From: Aquimonas sp.
Lineage (GTDB): Bacteria; Pseudomonadota; Gammaproteobacteria; Xanthomonadales; Xanthomonadaceae
Reading direction: 5' to 3'
NCBI GenBank assembly: GCA_022241605.1
Contig: JAKOMQ010000015.1
Span: 36,846-100,845 of the forward strand
DNA length: 64,000 nucleotides
Below the pieces are notes generated by a model. The model was not told where the DNA came from and ran no database searches. It saw nothing but the letters and a program-made list of their open reading frames with translations. The position numbers and the translations under genes are program-made. Positions 18,303-29,300 of the stretch are shown piece by piece. How positions within the stretch are numbered: position 1 is the stretch's first letter; the number at the start of each line of letters is the position of its first letter.

Positions 18303-18500
18303 CGACGGCTCCAGATGCGTTCCGGGGCCGAGCGTACGCGGAGGCAGGTCAGCCAAACTTGAATTGGCGCGGGTCCGGCCCGGCGCCCGCGGCTTTTGGC
18401 AGGTCAGCGCCTCAGGGCATAAGCCGAAGGCGGACGCTGGCGATATGCACCTGTGGCTTGGCAGCGCAGAAAGCACCTCTCCTGCGCGGGCAGCAGCGCA

Positions 18501-18530
18501 TTCACCGTGCAATCACAGGGCCGAGATAAT
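18501..18530 (+). promoter_or_regulatory. Candidate sigma-70-like promoter for the gbsR-cydAB operon
   Basis: TTCACC (18501-18506) and GATAAT (18525-18530), spaced by 18 bases, lie in a relatively AT-richer patch upstream of the gbsR-like ATG. The palindromic site at 18545-18562 would then fall just after the transcription start. Confidence 0.4.
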
Positions 18531-18544
18531 CCTCCGTATCCAGT

Positions 18545-18562
18545 TTTCAGAAACTTCTGAAA
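18545..18562. promoter_or_regulatory. Palindromic operator candidate before the gbsR-like gene
   Basis: TTTCAGAA-AC-TTCTGAAA is a perfect 8-bp inverted repeat with a 2-base spacer, ending 14 bases before the ATG. It is AT-rich in an otherwise GC-rich region. Size and symmetry suit a dimeric MarR/GbsR-type winged-helix repressor, so autoregulation of the regulator and the downstream cyd genes is likely. Confidence 0.6.
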
Positions 18563-18576
18563 CAACGGAGATCACG

Positions 18577-19188
18577 ATGAACCTTCCCCCGCTCAGTCAG
18601 TCCTTCGTGCTTCACTTTGGCGAGATGGGCAGCCGCTGGGGCATCAACCGCACGGTCGGGCAGATCTACGCCCTGCTCTACGTCAGCCGCGAGGCACAGA
18701 CCGCCGACGACATCGTCGAGAAGCTGGGCGTCTCGCGCAGCAACGTCAGCATGGGCCTCAAGGAGCTGCAGAGCTGGCGGCTGGTCAAGCTTGAACACCA
18801 TCCGGGTGACCGCCGCGACTTCTACTCGGCCCCCGAGGATGTCTGGCAGATCTTCAAGACCCTCGCCGAGGAGCGCCAGCGCCGCGAGGTGGACCCCACG
18901 CTCTCGATGCTGCGTGACGCCCTGCTGGAGCCCGCCGGCGGCAGCGAAGACGCCTATGCGCAGGAGCGCATGCGCAAGATGCATGAACTGATCGAGCAGA
19001 TCACCGACTGGTTCGCGGAGGTGCGGAAGCTCTCGCCGGAAACCCTGCAGAGCCTGATGGGCCTGGGCAGCAAGGTGGTCAAGCTGCTGGAGCTCAAGGA
19101 GCGCGTGATGGGTGGCGGGCGCCGCAGCGAGCCTGAAACGAAAGCGCCACCTGAATCGGGTGAGCGCGCGTTGAAGGCGGTGGACTGA
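18577..19188 (+). CDS. GbsR/MarR-type winged-helix regulator linked to cytochrome bd
   Basis: DNA-binding regulator of 203 residues. The N-terminal half is a MarR/GbsR winged helix ('TADDIVEKLGVSRSNVSMGL' is the recognition region, 'LVKLEHHPGDRRDFYSAPED' the wing); the rest is helical and probably dimerises. ATG 18577 follows CGGAG and a perfect palindrome. It stands directly before cydA and cydB on the same strand, so its likely role is to control terminal oxidase expression; GbsR-type genes beside bd oxidases are common in this group of bacteria. The last 25 residues are charged and poorly conserved in character. The signal it senses is unknown. Confidence 0.85.
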   Translation: MNLPPLSQSFVLHFGEMGSRWGINRTVGQIYALLYVSREAQTADDIVEKLGVSRSNVSMGLKELQSWRLVKLEHHPGDRRDFYSAPEDVWQIFKTLAEERQRREVDPTLSMLRDALLEPAGGSEDAYAQERMRKMHELIEQITDWFAEVRKLSPETLQSLMGLGSKVVKLLELKERVMGGGRRSEPETKAPPESGERALKAVD

Positions 19189-19368
19189 CAACGGCGCTGG
19201 CTTGCCTCGGCCTGCCAACGCTCCGCCCTCTCCCCAGCCCCACCTTCGCTGCGCTCGGGCTCACCAAGCCACGGACTCCCTCCGGGAATCCGTATGCGGC
19301 CCGGCTCGCTCCGATGGGAGAGAGGCTCAGATCGAGAAGCTGAGAGCTTGCGCCAAGCGCGCTCCAAC

Positions 19369-19397
19369 GAATCCCGAATCCCCAATCCCGAATCCCG
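19369..19397 (+). repeat. Short tandem AATCCCG-type repeat
   Basis: Four near-identical units (GAATCCC, GAATCCCC, AATCCC, GAATCCC) lie ten bases before the cydA ATG. Pattern seen directly; function unknown. It occupies the place where the cydA ribosome-binding site would be expected, and no clear Shine-Dalgarno is present. Confidence 0.7.
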
Positions 19398-19406
19398 GCT
19401 CCCAAA

Positions 19407-20765
19407 ATGGACATCCTCGACCCGATCCTCCTGGCCCGCATCCAGTTTGCGGCCAACATCAGCTTCCACATCCTGTTCCCCACGATCACCATCGCGCTGG
19501 GCTGGCTGCTGCTGTTCTTCAAGCTGCGCTGGCGCGCCACCGGCGACGCCAAATGGAATGCGGCCTACCGGACCTGGGTGAAGGTGTTTGCCCTGTCGTT
19601 CGCGCTGGGCGTGGTCAGCGGCATCACGATGAGCTTCCAGTTCGGCACCAACTGGCCGGGCTTCATGGAGCGCGTCGGCAACATCGCGGGTCCGCTGCTG
19701 GGCTACGAGGTGCTGACCGCGTTCTTCCTGGAGGCGGCCTTCCTCGGAATCATGCTGTTCGGCCAGGGCCGGGTGTCAGACCGCGTGCATACCGTGGCTA
19801 CCTTCCTGGTCGCGTTCGGCACCACGCTGTCGGCGTTCTGGATTCTGGTGCTGAACTCCTGGATGCACACCCCGGTGGGCTTCGAGATGATCGACGGCCA
19901 GGCGCATCCGACCAGCTGGCTGGCGATCGTCTTCAATCCTTCGTTCCCGTACCGACTCACCCACATGCTGCTGGCTTCAGGTCTGACCGTGGCCTTCCTG
20001 GTCGCGGGCCTTTCAGCCTGGCGGCGCCTGCGCGGCGACCGCAGCCCTGAAGTGCAGGCCACACTGCGCACGGGTCTGGTGCTGGGCGCGGTGTTGATTC
20101 CGCTGCAGATCCTCGCCGGCGACATGCATGGCCTCAACACGCTGGAGCACCAGCCGGCCAAGGTGGCGGCGATGGAGGGCATCTGGGAGACCGAGCGCGG
20201 CGCCGGACTGCGACTGTTCGCCTGGCCCGACGAAGAGACCCGCAGCAACCGCTTCGAGGTGCAGATCCCGAAGCTGGCCAGCCTGATCCTCACCCACTCG
20301 CTGGACGGCGAAGTGCAGGGGCTCAACGAGTTCGAGCACATCCCGCCGGTGGCGCCCGTGTTTTTCTCGTTCCGGGTCATGGTTGGCATCGGCATGCTGA
20401 TGCTGGCGGTGAGCTGGCTCGGCGTGTGGCAGCTCAAGCGCCGCGGCGAGCCCGCCGGCTGGCTGCTGCGGGTGCTGGTGGGCATGAGTTTCTCGGGCTG
20501 GGTGGCGACGCTGGCCGGGTGGTATGTCACCGAGATCGGCCGCCAGCCGTGGGTGGTCTACGGCGTGCTCAGCACGGCAGATGCCGCATCGGCGGTGCCC
20601 GCGCCGCTGATCAGCATCAGCCTCGGCCTGTACCTGTCGATCTACGTAGTGCTGCTGGTGGCCTACATCAGCGTGCTGTTCCACCTGATGCACAAGGCGA
20701 TGCAGGGCCAGTCCGCGCAAGAGGCCGAGACGATGCTGCCGCCTGCGCAGGGGGCTCCGGCATGA
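19407..20765 (+). CDS. cydA: Cytochrome bd-type quinol oxidase subunit I (short Q-loop, CioA-like)
   Basis: Inner-membrane subunit binding the haems and oxidising quinol. The 452 residues contain 'RIQFAANISFHILFPTITIA' with the haem-ligand His near residue 21, the conserved 'GRQPWVVYGVLST', and several long hydrophobic helices. The Q-loop lacks the roughly 60-residue insert of E. coli CydA (522 residues), placing it with the short-loop, cyanide-insensitive (Cio) type; this is inferred from length. It overlaps cydB by four bases (ATGA). No cydDC haem/thiol exporter lies near. The start follows a short tandem repeat rather than a clear Shine-Dalgarno. Confidence 0.95.
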   Translation: MDILDPILLARIQFAANISFHILFPTITIALGWLLLFFKLRWRATGDAKWNAAYRTWVKVFALSFALGVVSGITMSFQFGTNWPGFMERVGNIAGPLLGYEVLTAFFLEAAFLGIMLFGQGRVSDRVHTVATFLVAFGTTLSAFWILVLNSWMHTPVGFEMIDGQAHPTSWLAIVFNPSFPYRLTHMLLASGLTVAFLVAGLSAWRRLRGDRSPEVQATLRTGLVLGAVLIPLQILAGDMHGLNTLEHQPAKVAAMEGIWETERGAGLRLFAWPDEETRSNRFEVQIPKLASLILTHSLDGEVQGLNEFEHIPPVAPVFFSFRVMVGIGMLMLAVSWLGVWQLKRRGEPAGWLLRVLVGMSFSGWVATLAGWYVTEIGRQPWVVYGVLSTADAASAVPAPLISISLGLYLSIYVVLLVAYISVLFHLMHKAMQGQSAQEAETMLPPAQGAPA

Positions 20766-21754
20766 GCGCCTGGCTGCCGGAAATCTTCCTCGCGCTGATG
20801 GCGTTCGCCATGCTGGCCTACGTGGTGCTGGACGGCTTCGACCTTGGCGTCGGCATCCTCCTGCCCGGTGGCGACGACGCCCAGAAAGACACCATGGTCG
20901 CCTCGATCGGACCGTTCTGGGACGCCAACGAAACCTGGCTGGTGCTGGGCGTCGGCATCCTGCTGATCGCGTTCCCGATCGCCCACGGGGTCATCCTCAG
21001 CTCGCTCTACCTGCCGGTGACCCTGATGCTGATCGCGCTGATCCTGCGCGGCGTGGCCTTCGACTTCCGGGTCAAGGCCCGTGCCAAGCACAAGCACCTC
21101 TGGGACCGCACCTTCTTCGCCGGCTCGGCGCTGGCCGCACTGTCGCAGGGCTTCATGCTGGGCGCCTACATCCTCGGTTTCGAATGGGGGCTGGCCAATT
21201 TCGCCTTCGCGACCTTCATCGGCGTCTGCCTGCTGGCCGGCTATGCACTGCTGGGCTCGACCTGGCTGCTGATGAAGACCGAAGGCGCGCTGCAGATGAA
21301 AGCCGTGCGCTGGGCGCAGTGGTCGCTGTGGCTGACCGGCATTGGCATTGCTGCCGTGTCGATCGCCACCCCGCTGGTGAGCGCGCGTATCTTCGAAAAG
21401 TGGTTCAGCCTGCCGAACTTCATCCTGCTGCTGCAGATCCCCCTGATCACCGCCGTGCTGTTCTTCATCGCCGTGCGGGCGCTGCAGCGCATGCGCGGCG
21501 GTGAGCTGCGCGGCCAGTGGCAGCCCTTCGCCTGCTCGGTGGGTCTGTTCGTGTTCGCCTTCCTGGGGCTGGCCTACAGCCTGTTCCCCTACCTCGTGGT
21601 CGACCGCATCACCATCCACGAGGCCGCCGCGGCGCCGGGCTCGCTGCTGATCATCCTGTTCGGCGTGGCCATCACCCTGCCCGCGATTCTGGCCTACTCG
21701 GCCTACACCTACCGGGTGTTCTGGGGCAAGGCGACGCAGCTGCGCTACTACTGA
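20762..21754 (+). CDS. cydB: Cytochrome bd-type quinol oxidase subunit II
   Basis: Inner-membrane partner of CydA. ATG 20762 overlaps the cydA stop; the track's 442-aa ORF includes an antecedent out-of-place extension. The 330-residue protein opens 'MSAWLPEIFLALMAFAMLAY', followed by the family motif 'LDGFDLGVGILLPG' and 'DANETWLVLG', and has about eight membrane helices. No small CydX-like ORF follows; the next gene starts 51 bases downstream. Short-loop bd oxidases often lack CydX. Confidence 0.95.
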   Translation: MSAWLPEIFLALMAFAMLAYVVLDGFDLGVGILLPGGDDAQKDTMVASIGPFWDANETWLVLGVGILLIAFPIAHGVILSSLYLPVTLMLIALILRGVAFDFRVKARAKHKHLWDRTFFAGSALAALSQGFMLGAYILGFEWGLANFAFATFIGVCLLAGYALLGSTWLLMKTEGALQMKAVRWAQWSLWLTGIGIAAVSIATPLVSARIFEKWFSLPNFILLLQIPLITAVLFFIAVRALQRMRGGELRGQWQPFACSVGLFVFAFLGLAYSLFPYLVVDRITIHEAAAAPGSLLIILFGVAITLPAILAYSAYTYRVFWGKATQLRYY

Positions 21755-21805
21755 AGCGTTCCCAGCAGGCAGACTTGGCGCCCTCAGCACTCCAAGGCGC
21801 CGCGC

Positions 21806-23038
21806 GTGAAGCCCCTGCACATCGCCATCGCCGGCTACGGCACCGCGGGCCAGGCGGCCAGCCTGCTGCTGGCCCGCGACGGTCATCGCGTCGAGGTCTT
21901 CGAGCGCGTGGCCACGCCTGGGCCGGTAGGCGCCGGATTCCTGCTGCAGCCCACCGGCATGGGCGTGCTGCTGGAGCTGGGCCTGCTGGATGCCGCGCTG
22001 CAGCTGGGCGCACCAGTGCGACGCCTGTTCGGCGATCTACCGGGCGGGCGTCGCATCATGGACATGCGCTATGCCGAACTGCAGCCGCAGCTGTTTGGTC
22101 TCGGCATGCAGCGCACGGCCCTGTTCGAGCTGTTGCACGCCGCACGCACGAGCGCCACCCAGCTGCACTTTGCTGCAAACGTCGAAACCGTTGACGCCGA
22201 GCAGGGGCGGCTGCGCACCGCGGACGGCCGTGAACATGGCCCCTTCGACCTTGTGCTCGCCGCCGATGGATCCGGCTCGCGCCTGCGCGAGGCGCTTGGC
22301 CCGCAGCGTCTGAACCGGCCCTACCCCTGGGGTGCGCTGTGGTGCCTGCTGCCGGTGCGCGACTGGCCTCATGTGGATGAGCTGCGCCAGCGCTATCGGG
22401 GCGCACAGCGCATGATCGGGCTGCTGCCGGTGGGCGGCCGAGTGACCGACGCCAGCCCTCGGCTGAGCTTCTTCTGGAGCCTGCCGACCAGCGATTTCGA
22501 GCGCTGGCGCGCTCGCGGCATGCCGGCCTGGCGCGAGGAGCTCAACGCACTCTGGCCGCAGGCATGCGGGGTGTTCGAGCAGCTGCCCGAAGACCCCGCT
22601 GGACTGGCCCGCGCCACCTATCGCGACGCCGTGCCCAAGCGCTGGCACCACGGACGCCTGTGCGCGGTCGGGGATGCCGCGCATGCGATGAGCCCGCAGC
22701 TTGGCCAAGGCGTCAACATGGCCCTGCTCGATGCGCTCGCCCTGAGCGATGCCCTGCGCGCCGAGCCCAACGTCCAGACCGCGCTGCGGCGCTATGCCGC
22801 CGAGCGGCGGCGCCATGTCGGCATCTACCAGCTCTGGTCACGCTGGCTGACGCCGCTGTTTCAATCCCACCATATCGCCCTTGCCCGCTTGCGCGACCTG
22901 CTGTTCCTGCCGCTGTCGCGCCTGCCCCTCAGCCGCGGCCAGAGCCTGAGCGTGCTGTCAGGCACCCAGCAGGGCCTGTTCGGCCGTCGCCCGCTGGACC
23001 CGCGACTGCTGCAGCGGCTCACCAAGCCGCTGCGCTGA
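21806..23038 (+). CDS. FAD-dependent monooxygenase (UbiH/PHBH-like)
   Basis: A 410-residue group A flavoprotein monooxygenase-like protein. It has an N-terminal FAD-binding 'IAIAGYGTAGQAASLLLARD' with the glutamate of 'VEVFER', the middle 'VLAADGSGSRLREALG' (DG motif), and the second FAD motif 'GDAAHAMSPQLGQGVNMAL'. A helical C-terminal extension (about 325-410) is present. The substrate cannot be told: members hydroxylate aromatics, ubiquinone precursors or tetracyclines. The first glycine motif is GYGTAG rather than GxGxxG, a mild deviation. It lies 51 bases after cydB in the same direction, so it may be read through from the oxidase operon. Confidence 0.82.
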   Translation: MKPLHIAIAGYGTAGQAASLLLARDGHRVEVFERVATPGPVGAGFLLQPTGMGVLLELGLLDAALQLGAPVRRLFGDLPGGRRIMDMRYAELQPQLFGLGMQRTALFELLHAARTSATQLHFAANVETVDAEQGRLRTADGREHGPFDLVLAADGSGSRLREALGPQRLNRPYPWGALWCLLPVRDWPHVDELRQRYRGAQRMIGLLPVGGRVTDASPRLSFFWSLPTSDFERWRARGMPAWREELNALWPQACGVFEQLPEDPAGLARATYRDAVPKRWHHGRLCAVGDAAHAMSPQLGQGVNMALLDALALSDALRAEPNVQTALRRYAAERRRHVGIYQLWSRWLTPLFQSHHIALARLRDLLFLPLSRLPLSRGQSLSVLSGTQQGLFGRRPLDPRLLQRLTKPLR

Positions 23039-23382
23039 GACGCTGGGCGGCGCTTCGGCCTGCCCAGTGCAGACGAATCTGAACCGATCGAACGCAGCAC
23101 ACGGCATCTCGTTCTCGCGCAGGCGACGCGCGCGGGCACGCGACTTCAACCCCCACTAGATCAGGCCAGCGGCAGCGGCGTCTGTCCGGCGCCGTACAGA
23201 CGCGCTCCTGCCAGACAGTTACGCTGCAGAGCGCATGCAGCGCGGTGGCATCCGCGCCCTCAATTCACTCGACCGCCCTGCGACCGCAAACGCCCGCAGT
23301 GCCGCCGCATCGGTCACGCCGGCGAGCACCCGCTCACCGGCTCGCTACGCCCGCGTCCTGGCGGGCCTCAAAAGGATTAGCG
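23039..23382. other. Gap of about 340 bases before the glucan synthase gene
   Basis: No coding signal. It contains an inverted repeat GTCTGT (23180-23185) / ACAGAC (23196-23201) with a 10-base spacer, which could be a weak regulatory dyad. The promoter of the following gene should lie here, but I see no clear -35/-10 pair. Confidence 0.4.
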
Positions 23383-26300
23383 ATGCCAGAGCTGCCGACG
23401 CTTGCGAAGAGGTGGGCACGGCGTCTGGGCGACCTGCTGCGACGCCCGGATCCGCAAGACCGCTGCCTCGACACGCGCCCCCACGGTCTACGGCTGCTGG
23501 CGGGCGAGCAGATCGAGCAGCGTGGACAAGCGCTTGGACGCCTCCACCGCCTGCATCCCGGGCGGCGCCCGGATCGTCTGTTGGGCAGACTGCGTTCCAA
23601 CGAGGCCAGCATCGACGCCGGCTGCGCGCTGCTGCTGCAGATGGTCCAGGACGAGCTGCGCATCACCCCGGCCGGCGAATGGCTGCTCGACAACCATTAC
23701 CTCATTCAGGAACAGATCCAGACCGCGCGTCGGCATTTGCCGCCCGGCTACAGCCGCGAGCTGCCGACGCTGAGCCACGGGCCGTCGGCGCAGCTGCCGC
23801 GGGTGTATGACCTTGCCTCCGACAGCATCCGCCACGCCGATGGGCGCATTGATGCCGAAGCCATCAGCCGCTTCATCAGCGCCTACCAGACGGTGACGCC
23901 GCTCAAGCTGGGAGAGCTGTGGGCGATACCGATCATGCTGCGCCTGGCCCTGATTGAAAACCTGCGCTGCGTCTGCGACCGGGTGGTGGATGCCGCGGGC
24001 GATCGCCGCCTGGCGGGGCTCTGGGCGACCCGCCTCAATACAGTTTGCGGACAGAACCCCAAGGACATCGTGCTGGTGATGGCCGACCTGGCGCGCTCTG
24101 CGCCTCCGCTGACCGGCGCATTCGTGGCCGAGCTCAGCCGCGGCCTGCACGGTCGCTCCGCCGCGCTGGCCATGCCGATCCAATGGATCGACCAGTGGCT
24201 GGCCGATGCCGGTCACAGCATCGAGACCTTGGTCAATGCCGACAGCCAGCAGCAGGCCATCGACCAGGTCGCGATCAGCAACAGCATCGGCAGCCTGCGC
24301 TTTCTCTCCAACATGGACTGGCGCGAGTTTGTCGAGACCCTGAGCACGGTGGAACAGACCCTGCGCCAGGATCCGGCCGGCACCTACGCCCAGATGGACT
24401 TCGCCACCCGCGACAGCTATCGGCATGCGGTAGAGCGGATGGCCCGACAAACCGGCCTGGCAGAGACCGACGTAGCCCGGATCGTGCTCGACCTGGCCCA
24501 GGCGCAGGCGAACCAGGGCCCCTTGCCGGGCGCCATCGAGGCCCATGTCGGCTACTACCTTGTCGATGAAGGCCAGCAACAGAGCAAGCGCTCCATCGCC
24601 GCCGCCGGAGATCTCGCCGGGGCCAAGCGGCGTCCGCTGCGGCTGCGCCGGCCACGCCTTCCGCTGCCGCTGTACCTGCTGCCGATCGGCCTGACCGCGG
24701 CGGCGTTCACGGCCGCGCTGTTGATCCAACTGCCGTCCGGACAAGCGCTCGGCGCGCTTCCCTGGCTGGTCGCAGGCCTGGGCCTGATCGCCTTCAGCGA
24801 CCTCGGCATCGCGCTCGTCAACGGGGCCGCGACCCGGCTGGTTGCGCCACAGCCGCTGCCGCGGCTCGACTTCGCCAAGGGCATCCCCAGCACGGCGCGC
24901 ACTCTGGTGGTGGTGCCGTGCATGCTGAGCAATGCGCGAGCGGTAGCCGGCCTGATCGAAGCGCTGGAGGTGCGGTTCCTCGGCAATCGAAGTGCGAACC
25001 TGCATTTTGCTCTGCTGACCGACCTGCTGGACGCCAGCAGCCAACACCTGCCCGAGGATGACGCCCTGCTGACCCAGGCCGAGGCGGGTGTGGCCGGCCT
25101 CAATGCGCGCTACGCGGATGCCCGTGGCGACACTTTCTTCCTGTTCCACCGGGCCCGCGCCTGGAACCCGCGCGAGGGGGTGTGGATGGGCTTTGAGCGC
25201 AAGCGCGGCAAGCTGTCGGCGTTGAATCGCCTGCTGCGCAACGTCATCCACGAGCACGCCCTGGCGGGCTTCGAGCGCGTGGTCGGAGACGTCCGACCGC
25301 TGCTGAACGTCCGCTACGTGATCACCCTGGACACCGACACCACGCTGCCGCGCGACAGTGCCCGCAAGCTGGTGGGCACCATCGCCCACCCTCTCAACCG
25401 CGCACGCTTCGACCCGCTGCGGCGCACCGTGAAACGCGGCTACGGCATCCTGCAGCCGAGCGTTGGCAGCAGCTGCAGCGGCAGTGGCGCAGTGACCCGC
25501 TATACGCGCCTGTTCGGCGCCAGCGCCGGCATCGACCCCTACACCCTGACCACCTCGGACGTGTATCAGGATCTGTTCGGCGAAGGATCCTTCATCGGCA
25601 AGGGCATCTACGACGTTGATGCCTTCGAGCATGCGCTGCACGACCGCCTGCCCGACAACCGCATCCTCAGCCACGATCTGCTGGAGGGCTGCTATGCGCG
25701 CGCTGGCCTGGTCAGCGACGTCTGGCTCTACGAAACGCCGCCCTCGCGCTATGCCGTCGATGCCAAGCGCCGCTATCGCTGGATCCGCGGTGACTGGCAG
25801 CTGCTGGCGTGGCTGCTGCCGTGGGTGCCCCGCGCAGCCGGCGGGCATGAGCGCAATCCGCTGAGCCTGCTGGCGCGCGGCAAGCTGCTGGACAACCTGC
25901 GCCGAAGCCTGGTGCCGGCGGCGCTCACCGCGCTGCTGATGATCGGCTGGAGCGTGCTCGACGCGCCCCTGGTCTGGACCCTGTGGCTGCTCGGCGTACC
26001 GCTGCTGCCGGTGCTGCTGCCGACGCTTCCTGCGCTCGTGGAAAAGCCCGCCGGCATGGCGGTGCGGCCGCATATCCGCCAGGTGTTGGCAGCGGCAGGA
26101 CGCCGGCTCGCGGCTGCGCTGGTGGGCGTAGCCTGCCTCTGCTTCGAGGCCTGGTACAGCCTGGATGCCGCCGCGCGCAGCCTGTGGCGGACCGGCGTCA
26201 GCCGACGTCATCTGCTGCAGTGGAACCCCTCCAGCGAAGTCGAGCGCAGCCTGGGCGCGCGCGCCAGCCCCGAGTTGCGCAGCATGCTCTTCGCGCCTGG

Positions 26301-29300
26301 CTTCGCGCTGCTTGGCGCGGGCCTGCTGTGGCAGTTCAATCCGGGCGCGCTGTGCGTGGCCGCGCCCATCCTCGGCGCCTGGCTGCTGTCTCCGGGGCTC
26401 ATGGCCTGGCTGGGCAGGCCACGACCGCATCGCCGCGCCCCGCTGGCGGCCGCCGATCTTGCGTTTCTCGGCCGACTCGCGCGCCGCACCTGGGGGTTTT
26501 TCGAAGCGCAGGTGCGCCTTGAAGATCACTGGCTGCCGCCGGACAACGTGCAGGAGCACCCTGCCTGGGTAGTCGCACGACGCACCTCACCCACCAACAT
26601 CGGACTGTCGCTGCTGGCCAATCTTGCGGCCCGTGATTTCGGCTATCTGCAGTCCGAGGGCGTGATTGAACGAACCCGCAATGTGTTCGACACGCTCGAT
26701 CGTCTGCAGCGCTACCGCGGGCACTTCTACAACTGGTACGACACCGAGACCCTGCTGCCGCTGCAGCCGCTGTATGTCTCCACCGTCGACAGCGGCAACC
26801 TTGCCGGCCATCTGCTGACCCTGCGGCAGGGCCTGCTGGCGCTGATCGACGCGCCGATCCTGGCGCCGGCCAGCCTGCAGGGCCTGGCCGACACGCTGGG
26901 CGTGCTCGAGGACTCGCGCACGCGTCTGCCTGCCGCGGAACGCGCAATGGAGTTGGACGCTGCCATCGCCGCCTTCCGGGTTCGGCTGCAGCTGGAGCAG
27001 CTGAGCCCGCAGGTACGCCCGTCTGCCGCGGCCGAGGGCCTGGCAGCGCTGGAGGCGCTGGCCGCGGCTATCGCCACTGCCTGGCCTACACCTACCGACG
27101 ATCCTGCGGGCGCAGCCGAGCCGCTCTGGCCACAGGCGTTGCAGCAGGCGTGCAGGCATGCACGGACCGAGCTTGCGCCGCTTGCGCCGATAGCGGGCAG
27201 CGAGACTGCGGCGGAGCGCGCGAGCGTCGAGCCGGCGCGTCTGCCCACCTTGCGTGAGATGTCTGCGTCCGCTCACAGCCCCGCTGCCGCCGAATGGGCC
27301 CGGCAGCGCATCGAGGTGCTGGAGCAACTGGCGCATCGCGCCGGACAATTCGCGCTGCTGGACTACGACTTTCTCTACGATCGCGGACGCCGCCTGCTGG
27401 CGATCGGCTACAGCGTCGAGGAGCGTCGGCTCGACAGCGGCCACTACGATCTGCTGGCCTCGGAGGCTCGCCTGTGCAGCTTCGTCGCCATCGCCCAGGG
27501 CCGGCTGCCGCAGGAAACCTGGTTCGCGCTCGGCCGGCTGCTGACCTCGACCGAGGGCAAGCCCACCCTGCTGTCGTGGAGCGGCTCGATGTTCGAGTAC
27601 CTGATGCCGCAGCTGGTGATGCCCAGCTACCCGGACACCCTGCTCGACCAGACCGCCCGCCACGCCGTGCACGCCCAGCGGCTGTACGCAAAGCGCCGCG
27701 GCCTGCCCTGGGGGATCTCCGAATCCGGCTACAACGCCCGCGACGCCCGCCTGAACTACCAGTACCGCGCGTTCGGCGTGCCCGGCCTGGGCCTGAAGCG
27801 CGGGCTCAGCCAGGACCTGGTGATCGCGCCCTACGCCAGCATGATGGCCTTGATGGTGGCGCCGGTTGAGGCCTGCGAAAACCTGCAGCGGCTGACTGCG
27901 GAAGGTTTCGCCGGCCGCTTCGGCCTGTTCGAGGCGATCGACTACACACCCGAACGTCTGCCGCGTGGACATACCCATGCGGTGGTGCGCTCGTTCATGG
28001 CCCACCACCAGGGCATGGGCCTGCTGGCGCTCGCGCACCTGCTGCATGACCAGCCCATGCAGAAGCGCTTCTGCGCCGACCCCGAGATCCAGGCCACCCT
28101 GCTTCTGCTGCAGGAGCGGATTCCGAATGCCGGCTTCTTCCATCCGCACCAGGCCGAGGCCAACGACAGCCGCGCGGCACCACCCGCCGCCGAAACCCAG
28201 CTGCGCATCATCAGGGATCCCAACCGCAGCCAGCCGGCCGTGCAGCTGCTCTCCAACGGGCGCTACCACAGCCTGCTGAGCAGCGCCGGCGGCGGCTACA
28301 GTCGCCTGCAGGACATGGCCGTCACCCGCTGGCGCGAGGACGGCACCCGCGACAACTGGGGGAGCTTCTGCTACCTGCGCGATCTCGAGAGCGGTGCGCT
28401 GTGGTCGGCAACCTACCAGCCCAGCTGCGTCGAGTTCGAGCACTACGAGGCGATCTTCTCGGATGCAAAGGCCGAGTACCGCACGCGGCTGCACGGCATC
28501 GACACCCATCTCGAAATCGCGATCTCGCCCGAAGACAACATCGAGCTGCGGCGACTGCATCTGCGCAACCGCTCGCGGGGCCCACGGCGGATCGAGATCA
28601 CCACCTATGCCGAGGTCGCGCTGTCGCCACCGCTGGCGGACGAGCTGCACCCGGCCTTCAGCAATCTGTTCGTGCAGACCGAGGTGCTGGCCGCCAAGCA
28701 GGCGCTGCTGTGCACGCGCCGCGCGCGCTCGCACGAAGAGATACCGCCATGGATGCTGCACCTGATGGCGGTGCACGATGCCGATGCGATGGCGGTGTCC
28801 TACGAGACCGATCGCAGCCGCTTCCTGGGCCGCGGCGGCAGCCCGCGGCAGCCGCAGGCACTGCAGCCGGGGGCCTCGCTGTCCGGCAGCGCCGGCTCGG
28901 TGCTGGATCCGATCGTCGCGATCCGCTGCCAGCTGCTGCTGCAGCCGGAGCAAAGCGCGGTCATCGACATGGTGACCGGCGTCGGCGCCGACCGCCATGC
29001 CTGCACCGAGCTGATCGACAAGTACCGCGACCGCACCCTCGCCGACCGCGTGTTCGACCTGGCCTGGACCCACAGCCAGGTGGTTCGCCTGCAGATCAAT
29101 GCCACCCAGGCCGACGCCCAGCTCTATGAGCGTCTTGCCGGATTGATGGTGTTCGCCAATCCGCTGCTGCGCTCGGACCCCGCCGTGCTGCTGCAGAACC
29201 GCCGCGGCCAGTCCGGACTTTGGCGGCATTCGATCTCCGGCGACCTGCCGATCGTGCTGGTGCAGATCGCCGATGTCGCCAACATCGAGCTGGTCCGCCA

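Noticed and set aside
21755-21805. Possible cydX small subunit after cydB
   Set aside because: Only 51 bases are available and no short hydrophobic ORF is present.
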